Assembly (NCBI GenBank): GCA_920105625.2 | Contig: OV050030.1 | Coordinates: 344,641,131 to 344,705,130 of the forward strand | Length of the DNA stretch: 64,000 nucleotides | Origin: Clusia tigrina | Taxonomy: Eukaryota; Arthropoda; Insecta; Diptera; Clusiidae | Direction: 5' to 3' | Shown: piece after piece, positions 22,607-31,752 of the stretch | How the letters are laid out: every line of letters starts with the position of its first letter | Position numbering within the stretch: the stretch's first letter is position 1 | Notes under the pieces: model-generated | Databases searched by the model: none | What the model was told of the DNA's origin: nothing | Seen by the model: the letters and a program-made list of their open reading frames with translations, nothing else | Program-made: the position numbers and the translations under genes

Positions 22607-25600
22607 CTATAAATCTTCTGTCAGGCTAATTTCCGACAGGAATTCATATATTTTGGAGGTCTCAGGATGAGGGATCTTGCTCATATCTAAGATATATTCT
22701 CCAAAACACCTGTGTCTTTTGTGGGCCAATGGTCCGCAGTCTGTGATCAGGTGCAGTGAGGTTTCGTCACTTTCTCCACAGAATCTACATATGGCATCAG
22801 AAGATATACCCAACTTGTTCAAATGGTAGTTGAGTCTACAATGTCCACTTAAAATGCCTGTGATGATTCTTAATTTACTCCGAGGCATATTTATTAACTC
22901 CTTAGCTCTTTAAGGATTAAAATATCCCAGAAGAGATTTGGACTGGCTTAATCCCGGAAGAGTTTTCCAGGTTTGACTTCGTTTTGCATCTGTACATTTC
23001 TTCAGCAGACCTCCAATGGTATTGGATGATAGTCCACAGAAGGGTTCAGGGCCGTTGAAGTGAGAGGCCGCAGACTTCCTAACTAAGCTGTCATCCTTCT
23101 CATTTCCCTCTACTCCTATGTGGCCTGGTACTCACATTAGAGATAACTTGTTCATACTGCCTAGGGAGTTTAGCTTCCCAATACAGTGCCACACAAGTTT
23201 AGACCTCACTAAGGGTGAGCTCAGATTCTTGAGTGCTGCCTGACTATCAGATAGTATCACGATGTTTTTCCCCCGATACTTCCTGTCAATGTTCATCTGG
23301 GCACATCTTTCAATAGCGTGAATTTCCGCTTGAAAAATGCTTGGAAAAGAACCCATTGGTTCCCAGTAGTTGGTTCTAGGCCCCAGTTCCGGCCATTGTC
23401 TTAGAACCGTCAGTATACCATAAGAGGTAATTTTCTCAATTTTATACGTCTCAGTTAGACCTTTCCATTCTTTTTTGCAACTCATCATTGTACAGTATAT
23501 GTGTGCAAAATTTAATTTTCTTGGCATAAAATCCTTATGAGATTTTAGTATACCGTATTCTTAAGGAGAATTTTTACCCCATATATTTTGGGTGTAATTT
23601 GATTCTCTCGAAATAATTTCTTGTATTCTGGTAAGAGATTTCCTAGCAGAGTCTTGAATTACTAGATGTAAGGGTGTTAGATCTAGTATAACTTCCATTG
23701 CTGTTGTTAAACAGGTGCGCATAGCTCCAGTGATAACAAGACAGGCAAGGCGTTGTACTTTACTTTAGGCAGATTTCGCTGTCTTAAGTCTGACTCTATT
23801 TAATCAGGCAACAGAACCATTGGTGATGATTGGTCTCACCACCATGGTATACATCCAGCTAGCGATTTTTGGGTTACATCCCCAAGATTTACCAGCAAGC
23901 CGTCTGCATATCATTAAGGAAACTGTAGCCCTCTTGGTGGTTGCTGTGAGATGAGCGTACCACAATAACTTTTTGTCGAAAATGACTCCGAGGTATTTGG
24001 TCTCAGAGCTAATATCGACCTGTGTACCATTTAGAAGAATAGGTTTCATATATGGTAGAGATCTTTTTCAAGTGAACGGCACAATGGTGGTCTTTGAGGC
24101 ATTGATTTTCAATCCTGTTCCCCTGCACCATTCACTAGCTGCTAATAAGCCCCTGTGGATAATATCTCAAAGAGTGGATTCAGATTTTCCTCTAGCTATT
24201 ATCACAATATTGTCCGCATATCCTTGACATGATATGCCTAGATTTGTGAGTTTCACCAGAAGATCATCAACTACTATGATACACAAAATGGGTGATAATA
24301 CCCCACCCTGCGGACATCCTTTATTGACTTTGACTTTAACAGTCTTGTCACCTGCTTCAGCTTCAGTCAGTCTACTGTTGAGTAAAGCTCGTATCCAATT
24401 GGAAGTGGTATTATCTATTCCTCTATTGTTAATAGCCCTAATCATATATTCATGAGGAGTGTTGCCAAAAGCCCCCTCAATATCGAGAAAGACACAAAGT
24501 GCTATTTCTTTTTTATCCAGTGCTGCCTGAATAAAATCAGTCAGATGGTATAGTACGGTTTCAGTCGATTTACCCGCAGTATATGCAAACTGACAAGGAT
24601 GTAAAGGTTCCCTTTTCAATACGGTCTCAAGGAGATGTATATTAACTATTTTCTCCATTCCTTTAAGTACAAAGGATGTCAAACTGATAGGCCTGAAGGA
24701 TTTGGGATAGGCCAAATCCTTCTTGTCTACCTTGGGGATAAAAACCAATTTAGCTGTGCGCCATGCTTCCGGTATGTACCCAAAAGCAAGACTTGCCCTA
24801 GTGATATTTACCAGGCGCGGAATCAGTGCCTCAAAACTCTTTTGGAGAAGGATCGGGAAAATGCCATCCGCACCCGGCGATTTATATGGCTGAAAAGAAC
24901 TGATGGCCCATCTCAACCTCTCAGTAGTTATAATTTCTTTGGCCACCGTCCAGCCAATCTTGCTTGCTCTTCTAGGAAGATATTTACCAGCATCCATCTG
25001 CAAAGATGGCGGTAACTGGATCGAGCTCCCAGGAAAGTGCACACGCAGCAAAAGGAGAGTGCGATCCTCTTCATTTGCCGTGAACGTCCCATCCTCAGAT
25101 TTCAATGCCAGCTTTAAATCGACTTTGTTTTTCGCAAGAGCTCTATGGAGTCGTGCTACTTCAGGAGTCGATTCTACACTTTCACAAAAGGATCTAAAGC
25201 TAGTCCTTTTGGCTTCTCTGATCTCTTTGTTACAGATCATCAACTCTTTTTTATATTTGTCCCAGTCCCCCGTACGCTTAGCTGGATTGAATAGGCTACG
25301 CACCTTAGTACGTCTAGTAGACAGACTAGAGTTCCACCACGGAACATTCCTGTTGTTTTTCTTTGTAATTAGAGGACAAGATAAAACATATTATTCAGAA
25401 ATGATTTCATTCAGCTCATTGACACCCTCCTCTAGCTCCACCGGATGTTTGAGGATGAGATTAGTGAATGCACTGAAATATCGAAGAATTCCCAGTTAGT
25501 ATACCTAGGATTTCTAAAAACTACGGTTTTTGTGACAATACCTCCTATATCGAACTCAATTATGCTGTGGTCCGACAGAGAGGGTTCGTCCGAAACTTTC

Positions 25601-26207
25601 CAATTATTAACAATATCAGTTAGCTCTGGACTACAGAAAGTCAGATCAAGAACTTCCTCCCTAATTACATTTCTAAAAGTGGGTGTGTTCCCCTTATTCA
25701 ATATATATAAATTAAGTGATAATAAAAATTCTAGAACTGACTCACCCCGTTTATTGGTGTCACTGCTACCCCAGATGGTATTGTGTGCGTTTGAGTCGCA
25801 GCCCACCAAAAGTGGAATCCTTTTGGATAGGCAATACCTCGCCAGCTTATATACTTCTTCTGGGATGTCGTTCATATCTCCCAGAAAGTAGGCCGATGCA
25901 ACGACTATGTCGCGAGAGATCCCATCATCTATGTACTTTACCATGATGGGTGTGAGATCTCGCGACATGAATTCTGAAACACAAAAGTAGTTAATATCAT
26001 TTCTAATCAGGATACGGGTGCGAGGAAAGTCAGCATTGGCATCCCATATTACCTTTGTAAACTTACTAGAAAGGCCCCTAATTTGACCTTTGTAACACCA
26101 TGGCTCTTGAATGAGGGCCAGTCCCATGTTGTTATTGGCAAACACCCTCCCGATGAGAGCCGAGGCTGCTCTGGCATGATGGCTTGAGCCACTTTCAGTC
26201 TCTTCAT
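22607..26207 (-). pseudogene. LOA-like ORF2 (endonuclease-RT-RNase H)
   Basis: The start ATG is the complement of 26205-26207 (MKRLKVAQA), followed by an early frame change. The endonuclease shows GLALIQEPWCYKGQIRGL, VGCDSNAHNTIWGS and SLSDHSIIEFD. The RT (25303-24167) shows SPGADGIFP, FRPISLTSFVLKGMEK, CVFLDIEGAFGNTPH, GCPQGGVLSP and GYADN, where the second Asp of the expected YADD is Asn. RNase H (23527-23132) shows FQAEIHAIERC and VILSDSQAAL. The end motif CRFCGESDETSLHLITDC lies near 22700-22810. Frame breaks near 25400, 24150-24050, 23800 and 23130 make it non-functional. Confidence 0.9.
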
Positions 26208-26460
26208 CTTATGGAACAGGTTGTGAGGGGATGGTGTTATTCCCATCTTCGTCCTCCTCGTCAATAGAGACATCCTCCAGACTGTGTACCAGTGAAGGAC
26301 AATATGCGGCCTCAGCCCCTATCTCAACACTGGGGGCCCTGGAAGAGATTTCTGGAGCCACAGTCTTTGGTTCAGCCTCACCTGGGCGAAGGCTACTACA
26401 CGTAATTACCTTTGACAGAGGTGGGATGTTTGTCTCCTCTACTTCCTCTGCCTTGGGTTT

Positions 26461-27741
26461 TTATTGAGTACGTTTTGAACAACCGACCTTGATCTTGCTA
26501 AATCGGTAGTTCAACGCATACCCCGAGCTCTTTATTAATTGCATGGACCCATCATCTATTTCTACGGACAACAACTGTCCGTTGCCCTCGTCCTTGCTAC
26601 TCCATACTCTCCAGAAATTGGTGTTCAGCCCAATATTTTGGCTGGAGAGAAACTTTGGTGACACAGCTACCTCTTGTCCACTACTACGAGGGAGGAAGAG
26701 GAATATTGTGTGTGATTGTGGGATGTTGTCTCCCACTTTGGCGACCAAACTGACGCCCTCTCTCACTGAAAGCTGCATGATGACCCCTTTCAGCCATTCC
26801 ATCGAGTCCGTCGAACAGCAGTCGAGGCTTAGGAAGCCAGGCTTGAAGTGGATACCATCGTAGGAGAATTCTTTGGTCCACTCATCAACCAGCCTCTCAA
26901 GCAACATCTGCTCAACACTTGTCAGCTCCTCTCTAGTCAGGATGGTGTTCGGATAGTCTGCATCAACAACAGCCACCTTAGTGACGGAAGCCCCCTTATC
27001 GTAGCGACCTGCTGCCTGGGACCCTCCACGACTAGGTGGGCCTGACGGTGTTGCCGTCTTCCTCTTCTTGGCTGGGTCAAGATTAGGAAAAAAGGAGTTT
27101 CGTACCCTTTTCTTCAGGTTCTTGTTTACATTCGGTTGTGATATTGTGCCAGCCGAATCCTTTACAACCCTGTGCTCCTTTCCCTTGGCAAGAGCATCAT
27201 CTGGTTGCAAACCCTGAGACAGATAGGTGAGGTACCATCTGACTCCAGCTCCACTTAGCTCCTTTCTTCTCGGGTCATCCAAACCCCCAGCCTGACCACG
27301 ATCAGGAATAGGGATTCCTCTCTTGGCCATCCTGAAGGTTTTCTCCGAGGTGGTAGGACGGGATGGATTACTCCCTTTGTCCCCCAGTTTTACTCCCAGT
27401 GTCAACAATCTCTCCTTAGTGGAGATGGGAGTTTGTTGAGTTGGTCCCATTTTTGCCCTGGCAGCAGCAGAAGTGGATGGCACATCATCGGAAGAAAGTT
27501 TCCGAATTCCTGCACCACCCATCCCGCCTACTCTCATTGAGGGTCCCATAGGTCCACCCACTGTTTTGGTCACGGATGAAGGTCTCCGTTCATTGACCGC
27601 AGCAGCATTTGATTTGGGCTTAACGGGTGATCTTACCCCACTAAGCATTGGCTCATCAATGATTCTTTGCTCCATCTGATTTCCCAAGAGAATTGCGGTG
27701 ATGTCCCGCGGAATTTTTTGTTTCTTTTTTTGGTTCTTCAT
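26461..27741 (-). CDS. LOA-like ORF1 (DUF4780-type protein)
   Basis: Open for about 426 codons from the ATG at 27741 (MKNQKKKQKIPRDITAILL); upstream codons in the same frame lack an ATG. The first 250 residues are Pro/Ser/Lys-rich and look disordered, with a basic KKRVRNSFFPNLDPAKKRKT patch that could be a nuclear signal. The folded C-terminal part has EFSYDGIHFKPGFLSLDCCS, IPQSHTIFLFLPRS, LNTNFWRVWSSKDEGNG and GYALNYRFSKI. This pattern is that of DUF4780-type ORF1 proteins of fly LOA elements, from memory of the family. No zinc knuckle. It is open although its ORF2 is dead, which suggests a fairly recent insertion. Confidence 0.85.
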   Translation of the reverse strand: MKNQKKKQKIPRDITAILLGNQMEQRIIDEPMLSGVRSPVKPKSNAAAVNERRPSSVTKTVGGPMGPSMRVGGMGGAGIRKLSSDDVPSTSAAARAKMGPTQQTPISTKERLLTLGVKLGDKGSNPSRPTTSEKTFRMAKRGIPIPDRGQAGGLDDPRRKELSGAGVRWYLTYLSQGLQPDDALAKGKEHRVVKDSAGTISQPNVNKNLKKRVRNSFFPNLDPAKKRKTATPSGPPSRGGSQAAGRYDKGASVTKVAVVDADYPNTILTREELTSVEQMLLERLVDEWTKEFSYDGIHFKPGFLSLDCCSTDSMEWLKGVIMQLSVREGVSLVAKVGDNIPQSHTIFLFLPRSSGQEVAVSPKFLSSQNIGLNTNFWRVWSSKDEGNGQLLSVEIDDGSMQLIKSSGYALNYRFSKIKVGCSKRTQ

Positions 27742-28105
27742 GAAGATTCTTTTTGCGGAGAATATAGAGACCTCTCGGACAGAGATCCGCAATATCCGAG
27801 CTACGCTATTACCACTGAAGGGCGCCTTTTATTCGGGGGCTCCTTTTACGACTAGACTATTTAACAGGGCCTCTAGCCTGGCAGATCATCAGCACGGGTC
27901 GTGTGACACCTTGATCCAGCCGTTACCTTCGAACCATAGTCAAGATGTATTTCACAATGCTGTACTATTAAGGAGTATCAAATACTGAGCGCTACATCCT
28001 GACCTTAGCTAGATCCAGCACCCTCAGACAATTGATGCCATTGTAGACCTATTACCAGCCGGTACCCTCGGGCAGGGTTCAGTCGAAGGATTTTCTACCG
28101 GCCTA

Positions 28106-28115
28106 GAAGCAGTGA
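28106..28115 (+). repeat. Target-site duplication of LOA-like LINE, right
   Basis: GAAGCAGTGA, identical to 22515-22524. The empty site is visible in the other palindrome arm near 41585-41605 as the complement of TTCGAAGCAATAATAAATGA. Confidence 0.95.
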
Positions 28116-28414
28116 GAAATGAATTAAAAATATCAAAGCTCTCTAATTATATTTATGGATGTCATAAATTACATTGTTGGTGGGCAACAAATGATGATAA
28201 CTTACAGAATGTAAGCACATGTGCATGTGTAATGCTTTATGAGCGATATCGAATGACGGGAAAACTTTTTAATCTGTATGCAGCAAGATTTAAATTACCC
28301 CGCATCCCCTTACTCTGATTTCCTTCACTTCAAATAAGACTATAAAAAGGCTGTTGTTGGAAAATTTTAAATTCAGTATGGGAACTTTTGCCAACCTTCT
28401 ATGTAAGGAAAAAA

Positions 28415-28732
28415 ATGGTTGTTTTAAAATTTAATGATGAAAAGTCAATTTTGGAAGATCCGAATTATTTCGGAAATAATTTAAATGATGCTGAATTAGA
28501 TCAATATTTTAGCGATCTATGGAAAACAGACAATTTATTCTTGGATGCGCTTACAAAATGCGTAGAGCAGGATATCCTTTTTAAATTAGAGGAAAAATAT
28601 GCAATAGAACATCCAGATGAAGAATTTGAGTTAATACCCAGGATGATAAATTTTTTTCGTCCAATTGAAAAAGGAGTTTGGACTGTCAGCGCTCGTGTAA
28701 TCACAGAAAAAAAACTAATACTTATTTCTTAG
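28415..28732 (+). CDS. Polinton small acidic ORF, left-arm copy
   Basis: 105 codons from ATG 28415 (MVVLKFNDEKSILEDPNYFG) to TAG at 28730-28732. Acidic, with FKLEEKYAIEHPDEEFELIP and FFRPIEKGVWTVSARVITEKK. The inverted copy at 40954-41271 differs by at least six residues, mostly near the N-terminus, yet stays open, which hints at past selection. No family recognised. It lies between the MISST ORF and the minus-strand DVQGF gene. Confidence 0.65.
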   Translation: MVVLKFNDEKSILEDPNYFGNNLNDAELDQYFSDLWKTDNLFLDALTKCVEQDILFKLEEKYAIEHPDEEFELIPRMINFFRPIEKGVWTVSARVITEKKLILIS

Positions 28733-28851
28733 CTAAAGAATATATGTATGCTCTTGAACAAATAGAAATTGAAAAGTAAAAAATAAAATAAACAAATTGA
28801 AAATAAAAAATCAAAATATATATATGTTTTTAAGTTTATTTAATTTGAAAT

Positions 28852-29352
28852 TTATATTTTTAAGTAAGTATAAAATTTCCTAATACAATTACATTTTTCT
28901 CTGCACAAATACACATATTTCTTCCTTTTTTTTATACATTTGCAATGCTTTGTATGATATTCAAAAACTTTTATATTGATATTAGTTTTATATAAATTTT
29001 TTAAACCAGGACAACCAAAATCATCTAAATTGTTTATAATTATTTCTTCTCCTATCAAATCTCGTACCCATTTTGCTTTTTCCAAACCTTACACATATAT
29101 AGTTGGATTTTCTTCTTTCTTTATATTTAGAAAAATATATTCATAGAGATCCTTTAGCGTTGAGTTACCATCATGCCAGCGTAATCCATGATGATGATGA
29201 GTCAACCAATCAATTGTTTTCCTTTCTTCCTTCGCCTCGAATATTCAAAAGGTGGTCCAATTAAAAAACGATTTTATTCCTATATCTGCTCCCGAAATAC
29301 TGACTTCCTTCGGAATAAATTTAGTTTCACTATAAAATCCTTGAACATCCAT
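28852..29352 (-). pseudogene. Polinton DVQGF gene (nuclease-like), left-arm copy
   Basis: Mirror of 40334-40825. The ATG is at 29352 (MDVQGFYSETKFIP). It shares the stop before GLEKAKWV (near 29090) and frame breaks near 29250, and has a different C-terminus (KCNCIRKFYTYLKI). The shared lesions show that it was copied after decay. See the right-arm copy for the description. Confidence 0.75.
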
Positions 29353-29403
29353 AACTATTACTCTCTTCGCTTACATTATTAAAAAAAATTATAAATTCAC
29401 TTT

Positions 29404-29475
29404 ATTTTCTAAGAGAAAAATGAAATACTAATATAAAGTAGCTCATTAGCAAACTATTTATATGTTGAGTTCGAG
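29404..29475 (-). promoter_or_regulatory. Polinton core promoter-like block, left-arm copy
   Basis: Complement of CTCGAACTCAACATATAAATAG followed by GCTAATGAGC and a TATTAGT block, the same element found at 40211 and 42153. It precedes the DVQGF gene. Confidence 0.6.
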
Positions 29476-29619
29476 AAAAGCAACTGCATATTCCTTCATA
29501 TATACAACATTCATATACGAGTACACACATCAGTACTCATATACGAGTACACACATCAGAAATGTACGTGTCTGACGCCAACCCCGACGTGAAACTCCAA
29601 CGAGAGCATACATGCACAC

Positions 29620-30153
29620 AGCGCCAAGCGAGCACAACAGACCGAACGCATCTGCTTTCTTATCAGTAAATACCAAACTGTGCTGATCTTGAACTTGAAC
29701 GCTGCTCAGCGCCAAGCGATCACATCAGACCGAACCCAGCTGCTTTCTTATCAGTAAATACCAAAATGTGTTGAGCTTGAACTTGGGGGCAGCTGCAAAC
29801 ACAGGGGCGGGAGGTGTGAGTAAATACTGTGTTGAACTTTTAGTTTAAAAGAAACTTGTGGTGATCAATAGCAAACAAAGGGGCGGGGGCATGAGGAAAT
29901 TTCAATTCATGAAAACTTTCTTATAGCAAAGACACAAACCAAAACACAGCTTCCCACAAAAGCTCCCTCTCATCATAGCAAAGACACAAACCAGAGCTTT
30001 CCACAAAAAACTTCCAACAAAAAACTCACCGCCAGATGGCGCCTCTAAAAGCTTTCGACTTAGAATAATAAATGTAATGGTTTTTTGGAGAATTTAGAGA
30101 CCCATAAGAAAATACACGCGTTTTTGGTCCAGAACATACATTGTTTAGCTACT
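29620..30153 (-). repeat. Polinton terminal repeat, left-arm copy
   Basis: Inverted copy of the left terminal repeat 39534-40067. It ends in AGCTACT (30153). It carries the 14-bp insertion GAATAATAAATGT(A) near 30060-30075 that the left repeat at 39534 also has but the right repeat at 55691-56211 lacks. It therefore derives from the left end of the Polinton by palindromic duplication and is not an independent Polinton end. Confidence 0.88.
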
Positions 30154-30159
30154 ACACTT
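30154..30159 (-). repeat. Mirrored Polinton target duplication ACACTT
   Basis: ACACTT is the reverse complement of AAGTGT, the 6-bp duplication flanking the complete Polinton at 39528-39533. The target site was copied together with the Polinton end. Confidence 0.85.
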
Positions 30160-31028
30160 TTTTTTATTTTACATCCTTTTGTATAAAAAAAAATGTTTTG
30201 ATCAGTTTGTACAAAGTTACACGAAAAAAACGTCCGGGCGAGTTCATGAACCAATTGACGTGAAGTGTCGCGTAAGTTTGACATTTCATTCGGTATTTGT
30301 TATGTATCACAACGAAGTTCGTGCAAAATTTTGCTCCATTTATTTTAATTTGCAAGAAATATATACATGTTTTGTGACTCTGAAAGGGTGCTAAAATACT
30401 AAAAGAACAAATACATTATCGGCCTATCGTTTTTCATCAGTAGGTACAACAATTTGGTCTATTTGTGTGTGTGTGTTACGGTGAACAATTCCCGCAAGGT
30501 TCAAGGAGGCCGGTTTGGACCGCCGAACGAAAATGCAATAAACATGAGAAACATTAGAACAAACAGAATAAACAAACAAATCCAACAAGATACCGAAAAT
30601 ACGCGTGTAAGCATGTCGCATTTTCGTGCATTTCAATCACAGGTGGAACGAAATCAACAACGACAATCGGCACGAAGCCAAGCGCGCCGGTTCGTCATTG
30701 ACACACAAAGAGCAAATGGCCGACAACGCCAATAAATACATCGGGCATTTACATCCGCTTCGTTCCCTCGCCTCCCATTCGAGTACGAGCCAGATGTTGA
30801 ATATTCCGCTCATCTGAAAGTGCTGAGTGGTGCTATGGACAAAGATTGTCCTCATGTCATACGCTCAAATTCAATCATGAATCAGCTGGCATGTGTTGCG
30901 AATCAGGAAAAGTGCAACTACCAGAAATTAAGACACCACCACGGATCCAGATTCAAACCTGTTCCTGAAGTCCATACGCACATTCAATTCATGCTTGCAA
31001 TTGGCATCGTTCGGAGCAGCAAAAATAG
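30160..31028 (+). pseudogene. Helitron Rep/helicase N-terminal fragment, left arm
   Basis: 30454-30735 encodes an Arg/Gln-rich leader (NINMRNIRTNRINKQ-like). It is followed by FEYEPDVEYSAHLKVLSG, then CPHCHTLKF, GMCCESGKVQLPE and LASFGAA in two frames. This is the N-terminal zinc-finger region of Helitron RepHel proteins. A frameshift follows CPH. The gene is cut at about 31028 by the BEL LTR region. Rep and helicase domains are absent. 30160-30453 is non-coding, possibly Helitron 5' end. Confidence 0.78.
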
Positions 31029-31059
31029 TGTAGGGTTGGACATTAATGTATGATCGCCA

Positions 31060-31752
31060 TGTAGGGTTGAATCAATAAGTTGGTCACGCAGGATCGGCTT
31101 ACGAATTTATTGCAGATTCCATACAAAGTATAGATGCAAAAGAGTGCTGTGGTATGAAAAGATACCTAATACGAAGCGGAAGGTCGCCCTCAGCAAAAGT
31201 TTTGACCACCAGAGTGTGCCGTTGGCCAAGCTATTGGTTGTGCTGTTCTAAGTCTTTCCTGACTTAGAGCACGAGAGATAAAAAGAATAGACTAATGCGA
31301 GTTGCAGTTTTAGTTTTCTTCAGATTAACTCTGGTTTATTTAGTGGCTAGCTGGCTCTTTTATATCATTTAAACTATATTGTTCTCTTATTCTATCTAAC
31401 ATAAAATATACCTATCTTATATTTACCAATTGCAAATCATACTTCCAAAATACTCTCAAGTCTCAAATTACCGATATTATTCATTGACGAATCATATGGT
31501 CTGTTTACTTTAATATATTTGAGTGCAAGTGCAGGGCCAAAGTCACTGCACTGCAATATAGGCAGCGCATGTCAATGCACCACCAAATGTGCGTTTCTAG
31601 CATATTTGGGAATATCGTAAAGTGTTAATTTGAAGTATTAAAAAAAATATTAAGAAATTGAATGAAGATGATTGAGGAGTGACTTAAATTTATAAGATGT
31701 TTGATGTGCTTCTATACAAACTGAAATATATATAAATGAATGTGCTCGAACA
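31060..31752 (-). repeat. BEL/Pao 3' LTR, left arm
   Basis: Read on the minus strand it starts TGTTCGAGCAC (31752) and ends CAACCCTACA (31060). It has a TATA-like GATATAAAAGAG near 31370 and AATAAA near 31105. A second TGTAGGGTTG lies 31 bp outside (31029), so the outer limit is ambiguous. The counterpart is 37917-38630, about 20 bp longer. Confidence 0.75.

Larger units (their letters stand above)
22525..28105 (-). mobile_element. LOA-like LINE, about full length
   Basis: 5581 bp on the minus strand, flanked by a perfect 10-bp duplication. The 5' end lies at 28105, ORF1 at 27741-26461, ORF2 from about 26207 to 22607, and the 3' UTR ends at 22525 without a long A tail. ORF2 has endonuclease, RT, RNase H and a Cys/His end motif. 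RNase H plus an ORF1 of this type fits the LOA/I group; I prefer LOA because the C-terminal half of ORF1 resembles the DUF4780 type. It inserted into a Polinton gene within the left arm of palindrome 2 only. Confidence 0.88.
22437..28318 (+). pseudogene. Polinton ORF of unknown function, split by a LOA-like LINE
   Basis: The frame starts at ATG 22437 (MISSTVLENLLNKYRCWIDA), runs to 22524 (FFEAV), is interrupted by the LINE at 22525-28105, and resumes after the duplicated target at 28116 (RNELKISKLSNYIYGCHKLH) to a TGA at 28316-28318 (RIPLL). Without the insert it would encode about 95 residues with a CWWATND and CACVMLYERYRMTGKLFNLY core. The copy at 41367-41653 lacks the LINE but has a frameshift near its start. 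Unknown function; conserved between two copies. Confidence 0.75.

Noticed and set aside
29620..30153. Right terminal repeat of an independent second Polinton
   Set aside because: The 14-bp insertion and mirrored target sequence show that it is a copy of the left end of the Polinton at 39534.
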